DNA from: Loripinus fragilis
Taxonomy: Eukaryota; Mollusca; Bivalvia; Lucinida; Lucinidae
Reading direction: 5' to 3'
DNA: 64,000 bases
NCBI GenBank assembly: GCA_964019695.1
Contig: OZ026518.1
Coordinates: 83,013,950-83,077,949, forward strand
Below the pieces are notes generated by a model. That model worked only from the letters and a program-made list of their open reading frames with translations. It did not search any database and was not told where the DNA came from. Positions 1 to 10,204 of this stretch are shown here, piece after piece. Position 1 is the stretch's first letter. Every line of letters begins with the position of its first letter. The translations under genes and the position numbers were made by a program.

Positions 1-1
1 G

Positions 2-217
2 ACAGAAATAGATTCCATAGAACACGTATGGAATATAATGAAGTAAGATATTGGTAACCAACTGCTGTGTTCAAAAGAAGTGATGTGTTCCAAGCGAGTA
101 TGTGAAGTGTGGTATAGTGTAGCACCGAACGTCCTGGAAGAACTTAACAATTCAATGCCAAGGAGAATTGCAGACCTTATTAAGCAAATGGAGGTGCAAC
201 GAATACTGACTTTATGA
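2..217 (+). pseudogene. Tc1-like transposase C-terminal remnant
   Basis: One reading frame from base 2 to the TGA at 215-217 reads like the C-terminus of a Tc1-type DDE transposase. It has a D-S-I-E-H-V-W block, matching the family's region around the third catalytic residue (S-P-D-L-N-P-I-E-x-x-W), and later an L-N-N-S-M-P-R-R-I block typical of the last helix. An in-frame TAA soon after the first block shows it is dead. The 5' part lies outside the window. The family match is inference from motif spacing. Confidence 0.6.
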
Positions 218-425
218 TGTAGGCATACAGGTATGTAGTTGTGTTTTCATTGGAATGTATTTAAGTATGTTATTGTGTTTTCATTAGAATGTATTTAATA
301 TTATATACAAATGTTGTATGATTATACTTGATATGATTTATAGGAACAAAATAGCATGAGAATATAATTACATGTATGGTAAAACATAGATCATTAATGT
401 AAATGGTGACACTGCATGGTACCCA

Positions 426-1141
426 ATGGAGTGTAGATTATGGAAGTCAGTTTTGAATCATTGGTGCCGTTTAGTGAACATGGACAACGCCCGTCTGAAC
501 AAACGAGTCTTTGTCTGGTGTGATCTAAAAGGAAATAACTCGTGTAGAAACTGGAATTTTAGAGTAAGAAAACAATTCCAAAAATATAATGTACAGGAAA
601 ATTACCAAATTTTGCATTACATAGAGCCAAATTATATTTTTCCCTTATTGTGGATAAAGTATTTGAAGATTTTGTTCAGAAATGGCATTCAGATTTAAAT
701 AGAAACTCTGCAAAAAGTGGTACGGGTGGAAACAAACTCCGCACATAAAGACTAATGAAAAATGATTTTCATGCCGAACCATATTGTTTTGAAATAATGT
801 CTAGAAAGCATAGAGGATCTCTAGCTAAGTTTAGATCTGGAACAGCCCCCATCAAAATAGAAACTGGTCGATACCAAAATTTAGACTTGAGTGAGCGGGT
901 TTGCTTCCATTGTGCCTCTTGCATTGAAGATGAGGAACATGTACTGATGGTATGTCCTATATATGAGGATCTTAGAATGAATTTAGTAAATGAAGCAATG
1001 TTGGTAAATCCTGCCTTTGGTGGCTATAGTGATATGCAAAAGCTGTGCTTTCTTTTGTCTGATTCTAGAATGGTGAGGTCGAGCTCAAGGGTATGCACAC
1101 TTATACCTGAGCGTAGGAGAAATTTTCTAAGTCGTGTATAA
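426..1141 (+). pseudogene. Non-LTR retrotransposon (LINE) ORF2 3' fragment
   Basis: Two open stretches in different frames (426-698 and 755-1141) make up the 3' end of a LINE reverse-transcriptase polyprotein. The second contains an A-P-I-K-I-E-T-G-R-Y segment followed by a C-x2-C ... H-x4-C zinc-knuckle-like motif (C-F-H-C ... E-H-V-L-M-V-C), the arrangement seen after the RT domain in many animal LINEs. The first contains an N-H-W-C-R-L-V-N-M-D block. A frameshift between 698 and 755 separates them. No RT catalytic core is present, so this is a 5'-truncated, inactive copy. Confidence 0.6.
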
Positions 1142-1189
1142 ATTATAATTGACATTTCTGATAAGTAAAACTTGCTTATATCATACAGT

Positions 1190-1905
1190 AATCACAAAAT
1201 TTGCCAGCACAGTTAATGTATGTTCTCTTGTGCATTGGTTTATACATGTGTTTTGGGTACCCATGGGAGTTGTCTCATGAGAGGATTCCCACGGGTACCC
1301 ACAACATAGGATTTCTGTCGCCAGATATGAAAAGGAGGCACAGGTAATGGTTCTCCTGTACACTGGTTTAAACATGTGCTTTGGGAGCTCGTGGGAGTTG
1401 TCTCATCCAGACGGTTCCTTTGAGTACATACTAATGTACATGTGATACCTACTAGTGTGCATTGGCTTTGGCATGTGGTTTGGGAGCTCAAGGGAGTGGC
1501 CTCACTGAGACGGTTCCTTTGAGTACCCTTTGAGTTTCCGTATGTGATATGTGATAGGAGAGGTTAGCACAGATGATAGATCCTTGTGCATTGGTTTCGG
1601 ACCTGTATCATGGGTACATGTATATTCTTGTGCATTGGCCTTAACGTGTGTATTGTGCACTCAATCAAATCGTCTCATGGGGACGGTTTCTTCTTGCGAT
1701 TTTTGTAGACAATTAAGGAAAAGTTAGCACTGAAATTGAATTTTTTCTAGAACATTGATTTAGACATGTGTTGTGGTGGCTCTTGGGAATCGTCCCATTG
1801 AGACGGTTCCTTTGAGTACCCTCATCATGTGATTATTATCGCCAGATAATAAGAGATAGTACAGGAAATGGATACTTTTCTTTACATTGGTTTAGGTATG
1901 TGTTG
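1190..1905. repeat. Degenerate repeat modules (CTCATNGAGACGGTTCCTTTGAGTACCC type)
   Basis: Roughly six diverged modules at about 100-150 bp spacing share 'gtgcattggtttagacatgtg', then 'gggagctcg/aagggagt' and 'gagacggttcctttgagtac'. The same core ('gacggttctttTGAGTACCCA') recurs as a hairpin at 29790, 34315, 38640 and 44338. I read it as a decayed cluster of that dispersed element. No gene is visible in it. Confidence 0.5.
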
Positions 1906-2049
1906 TAAGAGAGGCATAGGAAGGTATGATAGGAATAACGGTGATATAATTTAGTCTAGTAGATGGTGAGTGTCATGATAAGGAGTTAATCGCTATAACC
2001 ATTGAAAAAATTAAAATCTACTTACCACCAACATACGCAGCCAAGGACT

Positions 2050-2066
2050 CCCCCCCCCCCCCCCCC
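2050..2066. repeat. Poly-C tract (17 bp)
   Basis: An uninterrupted run of C. It is either a true homopolymer or a length-uncertain assembly position. Confidence 0.9.
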
Positions 2067-2691
2067 GATGGGCAAAAAATTCTTAAGTGTAATATTGTAG
2101 ATATATTATTCTGGTGTTCTAGTTATATAAATTGTTTTGGATGCTCAAATGAGCCATCTCAAGAGATGGTTCTTTTGAGTGTCTCCAACATGTGTTTTAG
2201 ATGCGAGATGGAAAAAAACGCATTCCATTTTAAAGATTTGATCATTCTTTGCCAAAATCCTTTTACATCATTTTACACCAATTTATACCAATATAATGCT
2301 ATGATTTTACCGGCACAGATACAGGTGTTTATGGAACTGCACACCTGTTTACCCTTTGTAATTGTGTTTGTGTAAATAATGTGTATATTTGGGACCCATG
2401 AACTATGACGTGAGAAAATCTGGCTGTACGATTTGACACCAGTGCGACTGAAAATGATTTCATGTGCAACTTAATATTGTCATCTTTATAGTTTAACTTA
2501 TAGTTAACTATAAGGCTAATCTCTATGACAGTTTTTCTCATGGCAAGGCTCATGTATATGTTTTTTAGAAATAGTTTTAAAATTGTAAATATCTTAAGAA
2601 CTTAAAAATTCTTACTGTCTCTCACAATTCTTTTAGAATGGCAGTTGTATATGTACTTATGTATTTTAAATGTAAGATATGTTTTACTGTA

Positions 2692-3819
2692 TACACTGGT
2701 GAGACAAAAATAAACGATAAAAATAAACGATAAACGAATGTATTTAAAACAATGTGAAAAAACTTTTGAAATGTTGCGTAGTGAAATATTTTAATGGACC
2801 TGTATACCCATAGGCAAAATGGAAAGTCAGAATAATGAGTTCTGAGCGGTCATAAAGTTCCTCACTAAAAAGGGTGCAGACGCCAAAGAAATCCATCGGC
2901 GAATGGCTGATGTGTATGTTGAAAGTAGCCCGAAGTATTCCACAGTGGCAAAGTGGTCAGCAGAATTTATACATAGGCGAGATTCCTTAGAAGATGACCT
3001 AAGACCAGGTCGCCCTGCTGATGCTAAACGATCGCCGAATCAAAGTTGTTGAACTTGTTTCATATTGTGATATTTTTTTTTAAATGGAAGTGTTAACACT
3101 ATAAACCATGAACACTTAGGCATGACAAAAGTATCTGCCAGGTGGGTACCCAGAAACCTGATAGTGCAAGATCGTCAGCAAAGGGTGGAGTTAAATTAAG
3201 AACTTCTGGAAGTGTACAATGCCAATCCAGATCTTTTTGTAACAGGAGATGAAACTTGGCTTCACCACTGGGACCCAGATATTAAAAAGAATCCATGCAA
3301 TAGAAGCGCCCTGGCTAACCCCACCTAAGAAATTTCGTACCCAACGATCAGCCGGCAAGGTAATGGCCACGGTTTTCAGACTCCAAAGGGATAATATTGA
3401 TAGATTACGAGTCTGCTGGTACTTCAAATATAGGAGAGTCACTAAACATTCAAGAAAAAACGAAGGAGAAATCTAGCCGCTGATGTCCTTCTTTTGTATG
3501 ATAATGCCCCTGTGCACAAGCAGCTATTCGTGAGCGCATGTTCGAGCGGTTGAAACACCCGCCATACAGTCCAGACCTGGCCCAAAGTTATTATTATCTG
3601 TTTCGAAATTCGAAGTCCCCACTTGCATGGAATGAGATTTCGGGACGATGATGAGTGCAAGGGTGCAACAGAGGCTTGGTTTTGGAACCAAACAGACGAC
3701 TTTTACTTCAAAGGCATATACTGTTTGAAAGAAATGTGTGCCAATGCATGTTGAGATCATTACCCAATCTGTGAGTTAAACCCCGAGTTGTACGAACTTA
3801 TTGAACTCCCCTGGTGTAT
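2692..3819 (+). mobile_element. Degenerate mariner element with transposase pseudogene
   Basis: Translating about 2819-3780 in shifting frames gives a mariner-family transposase. The N-terminal part has A-V-I-K-F-L-T-K-K-G, K-E-I-H-R-R-M and Y-S-T-V-A-K-W followed by L-R-P-G-R-P. The catalytic part has T-G-D-E-T-W-L-H-H-W-D-P (first Asp), Y-D-N-A-P-V-H (second Asp) and a Y-S-P-D-L-A-type region near 3560. Many stops and frameshifts and a missing stretch after the N-terminal domain show it is inactive. The ends are probably near 'TACACTGGTGAGAC' (2692) and 'CCCCTGGTGTA' (3819), both next to TA, the mariner target, but the TIRs are too decayed to fix the borders. About 1.13 kb, against about 1.3 kb for intact mariners. 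Confidence 0.75.
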
Positions 3820-4081
3820 AGTAGTATTACGTGTTTTTTTTTCTTTCAATTCAATATGATTTATTAAAAAAAAACTTGAAAGAATGCTCAGTCGGCTAGA
3901 TTGAAGGAGCGTGAAATCTTCCTAAAATTCATATGAGAAAAAGTCAAATTGTCAAACTTTGATTTTGAGACAAGTCTCGTGACAAATTACTTAAAACATA
4001 CTTAATGATGTTCAAACAAAGAGCAAATGTGAGATAAATGCGGCTTAACATACCTTCTCTAAAAATTGTATATTTATACTA

Positions 4082-4903
4082 TACTGAGGGACTTTAAAAA
4101 CGCACCATTTTACATTCTCTGTCTCTCCCACATGATTAATTTGATGATGTTTTCTTTATCATTTTTTATCCTCTTGCAAAATGGACCATGGTTTGCCATT
4201 ATTTCGATTTGCTCATGCTGTTCATTCTGACGTTATATCGACGTAAGTGTTTTTCAACAATTGTCGTCTGACAAATGTGATTTTGATTCAATTTGAAAAC
4301 AAACACTTTTAGGTGGTAGCCAGATGTTTTAACAAATGGAAAAACACAAAAGTTTTCAGAAATAATCGTTTTATTACACTCCCACGCGCAGCGTTTCTTT
4401 GCCGACGTCAGGCTTAAATTTTCAAACATCAATAACAAACGAGTGACGTCCGCGCATGTCGCGATACTTTTGTCTTTTATGCAACTGATTGAGGAGTATT
4501 TGTTGGCAACAAAAAGATTTTGATTACTCGTGATCCTTAGGATATAAACGGCCAATTTCGTCAAAAATCAATGACGTCATATAGACGTAATGAACGTTGT
4601 CAGAGGCCTAAAACTTCATGATTTGATTTTGTCTTTCCTTTTGCTTTCAAGAACAAACATCGGTTCGAAAAAATTTTTTCGTTCATAATGGAAGGTATGG
4701 GGACTCTGTGACTTTTTGAATTTGAGTTGTCTCAGAATTATTGCGCTGTCACGGCAATCATAAGCCACAGCGTTTCGATTTTCTTATTGAATGCAAGCTA
4801 AATGATGGAACTTGTCAATTCTATTTTTCACATAATGAAAATATCAAATTTTCGACATAAATTAGCATTTATGCAGGTGGTGCGTTTTTAAAGTCCTTCA
4901 GTA
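4082..4903. mobile_element. TA-flanked nonautonomous element, 822 bp
   Basis: The left end TACTGAGGGACTTTAAAAAC matches the reverse complement of the right end at one mismatch, and the match runs on through CGCAC (24 of 25). Both sides carry TA (4080-4081 and 4904-4905). TA duplication plus short TIRs is the Tc1/mariner pattern. The only internal open frame (4199-4564, minus) has no recognisable domain, so this looks nonautonomous. Confidence 0.8.
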
Positions 4904-4905
4904 TA

Positions 4906-5408
4906 TATCAGTTGAATGGCAAAAAAAAGTTGTTTTTTTATTAATTACACAAATGTGTTTAATCAAAGAATGTAAAATAGATTTATCTAACAATATCTGT
5001 TTTGATCTGCATGAACAGTGCGCGCAAGCCTGAACAGTGTGCTTGCGCGCTGTTTAAGCGTGCAAAATGCAATTAATACTTCCGATTGGAAATAGATAAA
5101 TGGGGATGCTTTAATGTTTTCTGTATAATAGTATGTCCCAGCTTTCCACTAACATATATTGTGTAAATGTATTATAGACGTCAATATTTTAAAGGATTTG
5201 CTGTGTCATATACGAAAAAATGAAGCATCTCCATATGTCTATTTACAAATGGAAGTAATCACTGCATTTTGCACGCTTAAAAAGTGCGCAGGCATACTGA
5301 TCAGGCAGAAAGAATCAGATATTGTTAAATAAATATATTCTACATTTTTTATGGTAAACACATTTATGGAATTCATAAAAACTTACTGTTATAGCCCTCC
5401 AGCTGATA
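4906..5408. mobile_element. TA-flanked foldback MITE, 503 bp
   Basis: The long arms are inverted copies. The left arm ('cacaaatgtgttta', 'gtaaaatagatttatctaac', 'agcgtgcaaaatgcaa') is matched in reverse order on the right ('tgcattttgcacgctt', 'gttaaataaatatattctac', 'taaacacatttatg'). The outer ends are TATCAGTTGAATGG and its counterpart CCCTCCAGCTGATA, with TA on both sides. The TA at 4904-4905 is shared with the previous element. No coding capacity. Confidence 0.75.
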
Positions 5409-5790
5409 TAGTATCAAAATACATTTTTTATAATAGTAATACTTAGTCTTATTCACCCCCTTTTCCCTCAGTTTGATCATCATTAAATATATTTTTGAAT
5501 AATTTATATGTATGTCAATTCATAGTCACGTAAATTATTGCAAAAATCAAAGTTTGAAATTTGTTGTTTTTTCACAAATAACTTTTAGGGAGATTTGACG
5601 CCTTAACAGGACATCTCCTTTGCCGTCGATCGATGATCTAAGTGTTCGATCATGAACCTTGGAGTTTGATGTCAACATATGTGTGGTATGTTCAGGGATA
5701 AGACCATTTAGAGCATTATATGTTAAGACCGCTTTGCTATATTGGCATCCATTTCAGAATTTGAAGAGAAGTAGTTATGTCTCCGTTCAA

Positions 5791-6954
5791 TATATAGAGG
5801 ATATTCAAATTTTTGGATATATATGCCATTTATTTCATCGAGTGAAGCGAAAAATGCATATTTCATGAGTGGCGAAGCCACGAATGAAATATACATTTTC
5901 TCGCTTCACGAGATGAAATAAATGGCATATTCATTCCAAAAATTTGAATTTTCTTTTTATTATATACCATTTTAAGCGTAACAGATTTTTTGCAGTAAAT
6001 GACGTCATACATGTTCGCACAATACGTCATATTAATAATGACGTTGCATCACATACAATGACGGCCGAAACTGAAACCATAAGAGCAGGAGCAGAAAAAG
6101 TGAAAAATTCTGCAAATCCTGACAATTTAATTACCAAAATGTTCCTTGCGATCCAACTAAGAAAATGAATACCCACACTTTGTGTTTTTGTCCACTAATA
6201 AGAAAGTTACAGGCGTTTGAAATTCTGAAGTGGGCTCAAGGAAGTCAATGGAGAAAACAGAGGACATCCAATTTCACCCGTGAAATACAACTTATATTTT
6301 CACTGCAGTGAAAATACAACTTTTGATATTTTCACGGCTGTGAAATACAGCTTTTTTAAAATATGCATTATATATATAGAGGATATTCAAATTTTTGGAA
6401 TGAATATGCCATTTATTTCATCGAGTGAAGCGACAAATGCATATTTCATGAGTGGCAAAGCCACGAATGAAATATACATTTTCTCGCTTCACGAGATGAA
6501 ATAAATGGCATATTCACGACAAAAATTTGAATTTTCTTTTTATTATATACAATTTTAAGCGTAACTGATTTTTGGCAGTAAATGACGTCATACACGTTCG
6601 CACATTGCGTCATATTAATGATGACGTTGCATAATGTACAATGACGGCCAAAACTGGAACCATAAGAGCAGGAGTAGAAAAAGTGAAAATTTCGGCAAAT
6701 CCTGACAATTTAATTACCAAAATTTTCCTTGCGATCTAACTAAGAAAATGAATACTCACACTTTGTGTTTTTGTCCACTAATAAGAAAGTTAAAGGCGTT
6801 TGAAATTCTGAAGTGGGCTCAAGGCAGTCAATGGAGAAAGCAGAGGACATCCAATTTCACCCGTGAAATACAACTTATATTTTCACGGCAGTGAAAATAC
6901 AGCTTTTGATATTTTCACGCCTGTGAAATACAGCTTTTTTAAAATATGCATTAT
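5791..6954. repeat. Tandem duplication of a 582-bp unit with internal palindrome
   Basis: 'tatatagaggatattcaaat' starts at 5791 and again at 6373, and the copies stay aligned to about 6954. Each unit holds a palindrome of about 110 bp ('atgccatttatttcatcg' ... 'cgagatgaaataaatggcat') and, near its end, short repeats of 'tgaaatacagcttttgatattttcacg'. Open frames in it are short and not conserved. The unit may be a MITE duplicated in tandem. Confidence 0.85.
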
Positions 6955-8640
6955 ATTTAATCAATATTTTTCTGTATTTCATTACTTTGTATATAATAAA
7001 ATCTATATTTTTATGTATTTCATTACTTTGTATATAATAAAATGCGGGCTGTCTGTTTCGAAGCTTTAATATTCGCGGTAGGTAAACCCCAGGTTATGAA
7101 ACCGTAGTCAATTAGAGGTTGGATCAAAATTCTTTTTGACCTCTATCTATATGCCGACAATTACATGTGTCGGTAGTTTCTGTTGGCATGGCATTTTCGA
7201 TGAAATCGCAGAGCAAAATTTATCTATCATGGTAAAGTATAATTTGTCATCAATATGCCAGCTCAGCATTTTTGTTCGTGATTATCAATTTAGGTTTAAG
7301 TATTTTGTGCAATTTTACTAACTTATGTCTTATGCCTAGACTCATAAACATGTATGCAGTTTTGTTAAAAAATATAGGCATTTTATTTGTTTGCACCAGA
7401 CCTTTCTGAGATTTTCTTCGATGTTTTTAATACTTTACTATTAGTATGAAAAGAAGCGTCATCCGCAACTATATTTCAGGGAAAGTGATGGATTAAAGTT
7501 TACAAAATTTTAAAAATAGTAAGTGAGTATGATCAGGAAATACCACAATCACAAACCGCAGACAACCCTGTGGCACCGCGAAGAAGAGCCGCTCAACCAT
7601 CACGAGATACCAGGAAGACAAATTAAGCAAAGCAACCAGCTCTCTCTTCCCCATCAAGATGAATGCAATACTAGAACGGACACAAAGCAACGTACAACAA
7701 AACATAGAACAGTTACAGACTCCCACAATGGGAGTAACAATTAACAAAAAGTCAACAATAACAGAACCACCGCCTTAGAACGGACAGCAGCCTAAGCCAA
7801 CGGGGGCTTAAATGCATTTTACTGGTACCAAATCTTCGCATGAAAAGCCTGCCAGTGTTGAAAATTCACCAATCAAACTTTTAAACTACATGTTTGTTTA
7901 GAAAAAAATACTCGCAAATGTAGGAAGTAAAGCTCTGTTTGTGTGTGTTTCATTTGAGTGTACATATTAATAAACTCAAAAAATAATTCATACAAAAAAA
8001 ACATTCCTATATTAAAGCAAATGGTCCAGCAAAGCATTTTGATGAGAAAATAAATTTTACAAAAAAGCTATACCATTTTGTTGAATAAAGTCCACAATAA
8101 ACAAAGCATTTTTAAACTGATGGTCATGAAAACACAAATGGAAGTGATATTAAACTAGCAATGAAGAAAATTGGCCATTTGGTTATTTCCAGAAACGAAA
8201 ACCCTCAGTCCTGAGCCTAACCGCATGGCCGATCAGGACCTCTATCGTCAGTCAATATAATGCCGTTTTAAATGAATCAACCATCGCAAAATGATGGGCA
8301 AGCGAGAGGTCCATGGCTCGATCTTGGTGATAGGTTCGAGCCCTGATGTTCGTATATATTATAAGGGACGTTTTCTCGCATTTTGACTTCAATATTTGAC
8401 AGAAAAAAAGGTTTCGGGCATGTACAAAAAGATTGTCCTGTCGCTGAATCAAATTGCCTCAAACACTGTCAACAACAAACTTGGTCATTCACATAATGAT
8501 AAATGAAAGGACACAGGTTAACTCTTATCACGTCACCATTTTTTTGCCCTGAAAATGTCGTCTGCTGCTTATATTAAAATGCACTTTAGACAATATTTTT
8601 TCCATGGAGGCAATTAATTTGGACACAGATCAAACACGGG
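6955..8640. other. No recognisable gene
   Basis: AT-rich sequence. Only short unsupported frames were seen (for example 7523-7744). A stretch around 7600-7740 weakly resembles 51230-51350, so part of this is probably old repeat. Confidence 0.5.
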
Positions 8641-8957
8641 CATGTGCGGATCCAGAGCGGAGGGGCAGAGAGTCCGGACCCCCCCCCCCCCACTGAAAAA
8701 TCACAAAAATAAAGCGTTTCTAAGCAATACTGGTCCGGACCCCCTGTAAAACCACAAAGCTACCAAGCCAGAATTCAATGTTGGGCCACCATCGGCCCGC
8801 CAGCGAAACGCCATTTAAATTGCGTTTCGCTGGCGGGCCGATGATGGCCCGCTTAAATTGGTATTTGGACCCTCTATGCCCTCATCAACTAAAAAGAAAA
8901 AAAAACGCAGCCTAAAGTTGAACCCCCTCTGAAAAAAACTTTCTGGATCCGCGCATG
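8641..8957. mobile_element. Palindromic MITE 'CATGTGCGGATCCAGA', copy 1
   Basis: The ends are CATGTGCGGATCCAGA and TCTGGATCCGCGCATG, inverted with one or two mismatches. ACGGG flanks both sides, a 5-bp TSD. The interior holds a poly-C run and a 68-bp near-perfect GC-rich palindrome at 8783-8850 (GGGCCACCATCGGCCCGCCA ...). Related copies lie at about 9110-9349 and 49055-49292. No coding capacity. Confidence 0.8.
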
Positions 8958-9109
8958 ACGGGAGCAGTCTGATCAGTGCCCAAATTGTTTGTAATATAAG
9001 CTATTTAAGAGCATATGAAGAAGAGCGGACAGACGACAAAAGTAGTGACCTGCGGGAAAGGGTTAACCCTTATAATGCTGGATTTTTTGTTTAACTTTGA
9101 GACGTTTTT

Positions 9110-9349
9110 TTATGTCTTTTTTAGAGGATGGAGAGAGGATCGAAATGCCACTAAAAGTTGGCTATCCAGCGAAACTCCATTAAAATGGCGTTTCGATGGC
9201 GTGCCGATAATGGCCCACCATTGAATGCTGGCTTGGTAGCTTTGTGATTTTTAGGGGATCTGGATCAACATTGCTAGGAAGCCCTATATTTTTTGTGATT
9301 TTTCAGGGGGGGGGGGGGGGGGCCATGGCGTCCTCTGGATCCGCCCATG
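9110..9349. mobile_element. Palindromic MITE 'GGATCCGC', copy 2, decayed
   Basis: It shares 'aatggcgtttcgatggcgtgccgataatggccca', 'aatgctggcttggtag', 'tttttgtgatttttcagggg' and the terminal 'CCTCTGGATCCGCCCATG' with 49055-49292. The inner palindrome has lost one arm. A G17 tract (9306-9322) sits where copy 1 has poly-C on the other strand. Confidence 0.7.
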
Positions 9350-9534
9350 TTTTGTGTACTACACTCCTCCCTAATTTTACCAATCAACTTGCAGGATTTG
9401 AGCTCTAAGCATGCACATTATAAGCTCATTCGTAAGCAGTGTATATCATGCCTGATCAGCTGACATTCAGAAGCCAGTTGATCTGAATCTACACCGTTTT
9501 ACGGATAGAATATGCAACCTATCTGAGGTTATCT

Positions 9535-9752
9535 TTAAACCCATAAAGCGCCACCTATAATTTGCAGTAGACGACAATTTCAAATTTTGCTGCTTTTACA
9601 AAAATAACAAATTAGGCATGACATTTCATGAGAATCGTTTGCTGGCAGACGATTTTCATGAAATAGCATACTACCTTATTTTTGTCGAAAACTAGGAAAG
9701 ATGTCGCAAATTTGTCGTCTGCTGCAGTCGTGATTGGCGCTTTAAAGGTTAA
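9535..9752. mobile_element. 'TTAAAGCGCC' palindromic MITE, copy 1
   Basis: About 215 bp bounded by 'ataaagcgccacctataatt' and 'gtgattggcgctttaaaggtta'. The inner foldback is 'gcatgacatttcatgagaatcgt...ctggcagacgattttcatgaaatagcat' and the subterminal motif 'gcagacgacaattt' appears in both arms. Three more copies are at 29278, 60809 and 63795. Confidence 0.8.
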
Positions 9753-10204
9753 TTATGAAATGGTTAGTCATGTCACGACAGCCAGTCATCTTCCACAACG
9801 GTTATCATTGCCCATTAGCAGTTACGCACGTGCGTAATAAAATATAGTAACATTCAAGGGCGGTCGCCTATGGTGGTAAAGTTGATTTTCCATACCATAA
9901 GGAACTGCTCTTAAAGGAAAGAATTTGCTCCCTCTTGGAGCAAATTATTTCCTTTAAGAGATATCCCATTCTAAAAAGGGACGCAATTGAAGAGAATCAT
10001 TGCTTGATCCAGTAGTCTCCCTTTTGATGTGCGTAACTTTTTTCAGCGTTCTGGCCACGCCATTGGTTATGAACGCTATGCAGGCATTGTAATTTGTCTT
10101 CTGCTGACTTTTTAAACCTGTAAGCGCCAAGAAAAAATGCATCTGAAAATGTCGTCTGCTGAAGTCGTCTGCTGCAAATGATTGACGAATTGAGTATAGA
10201 AGCA

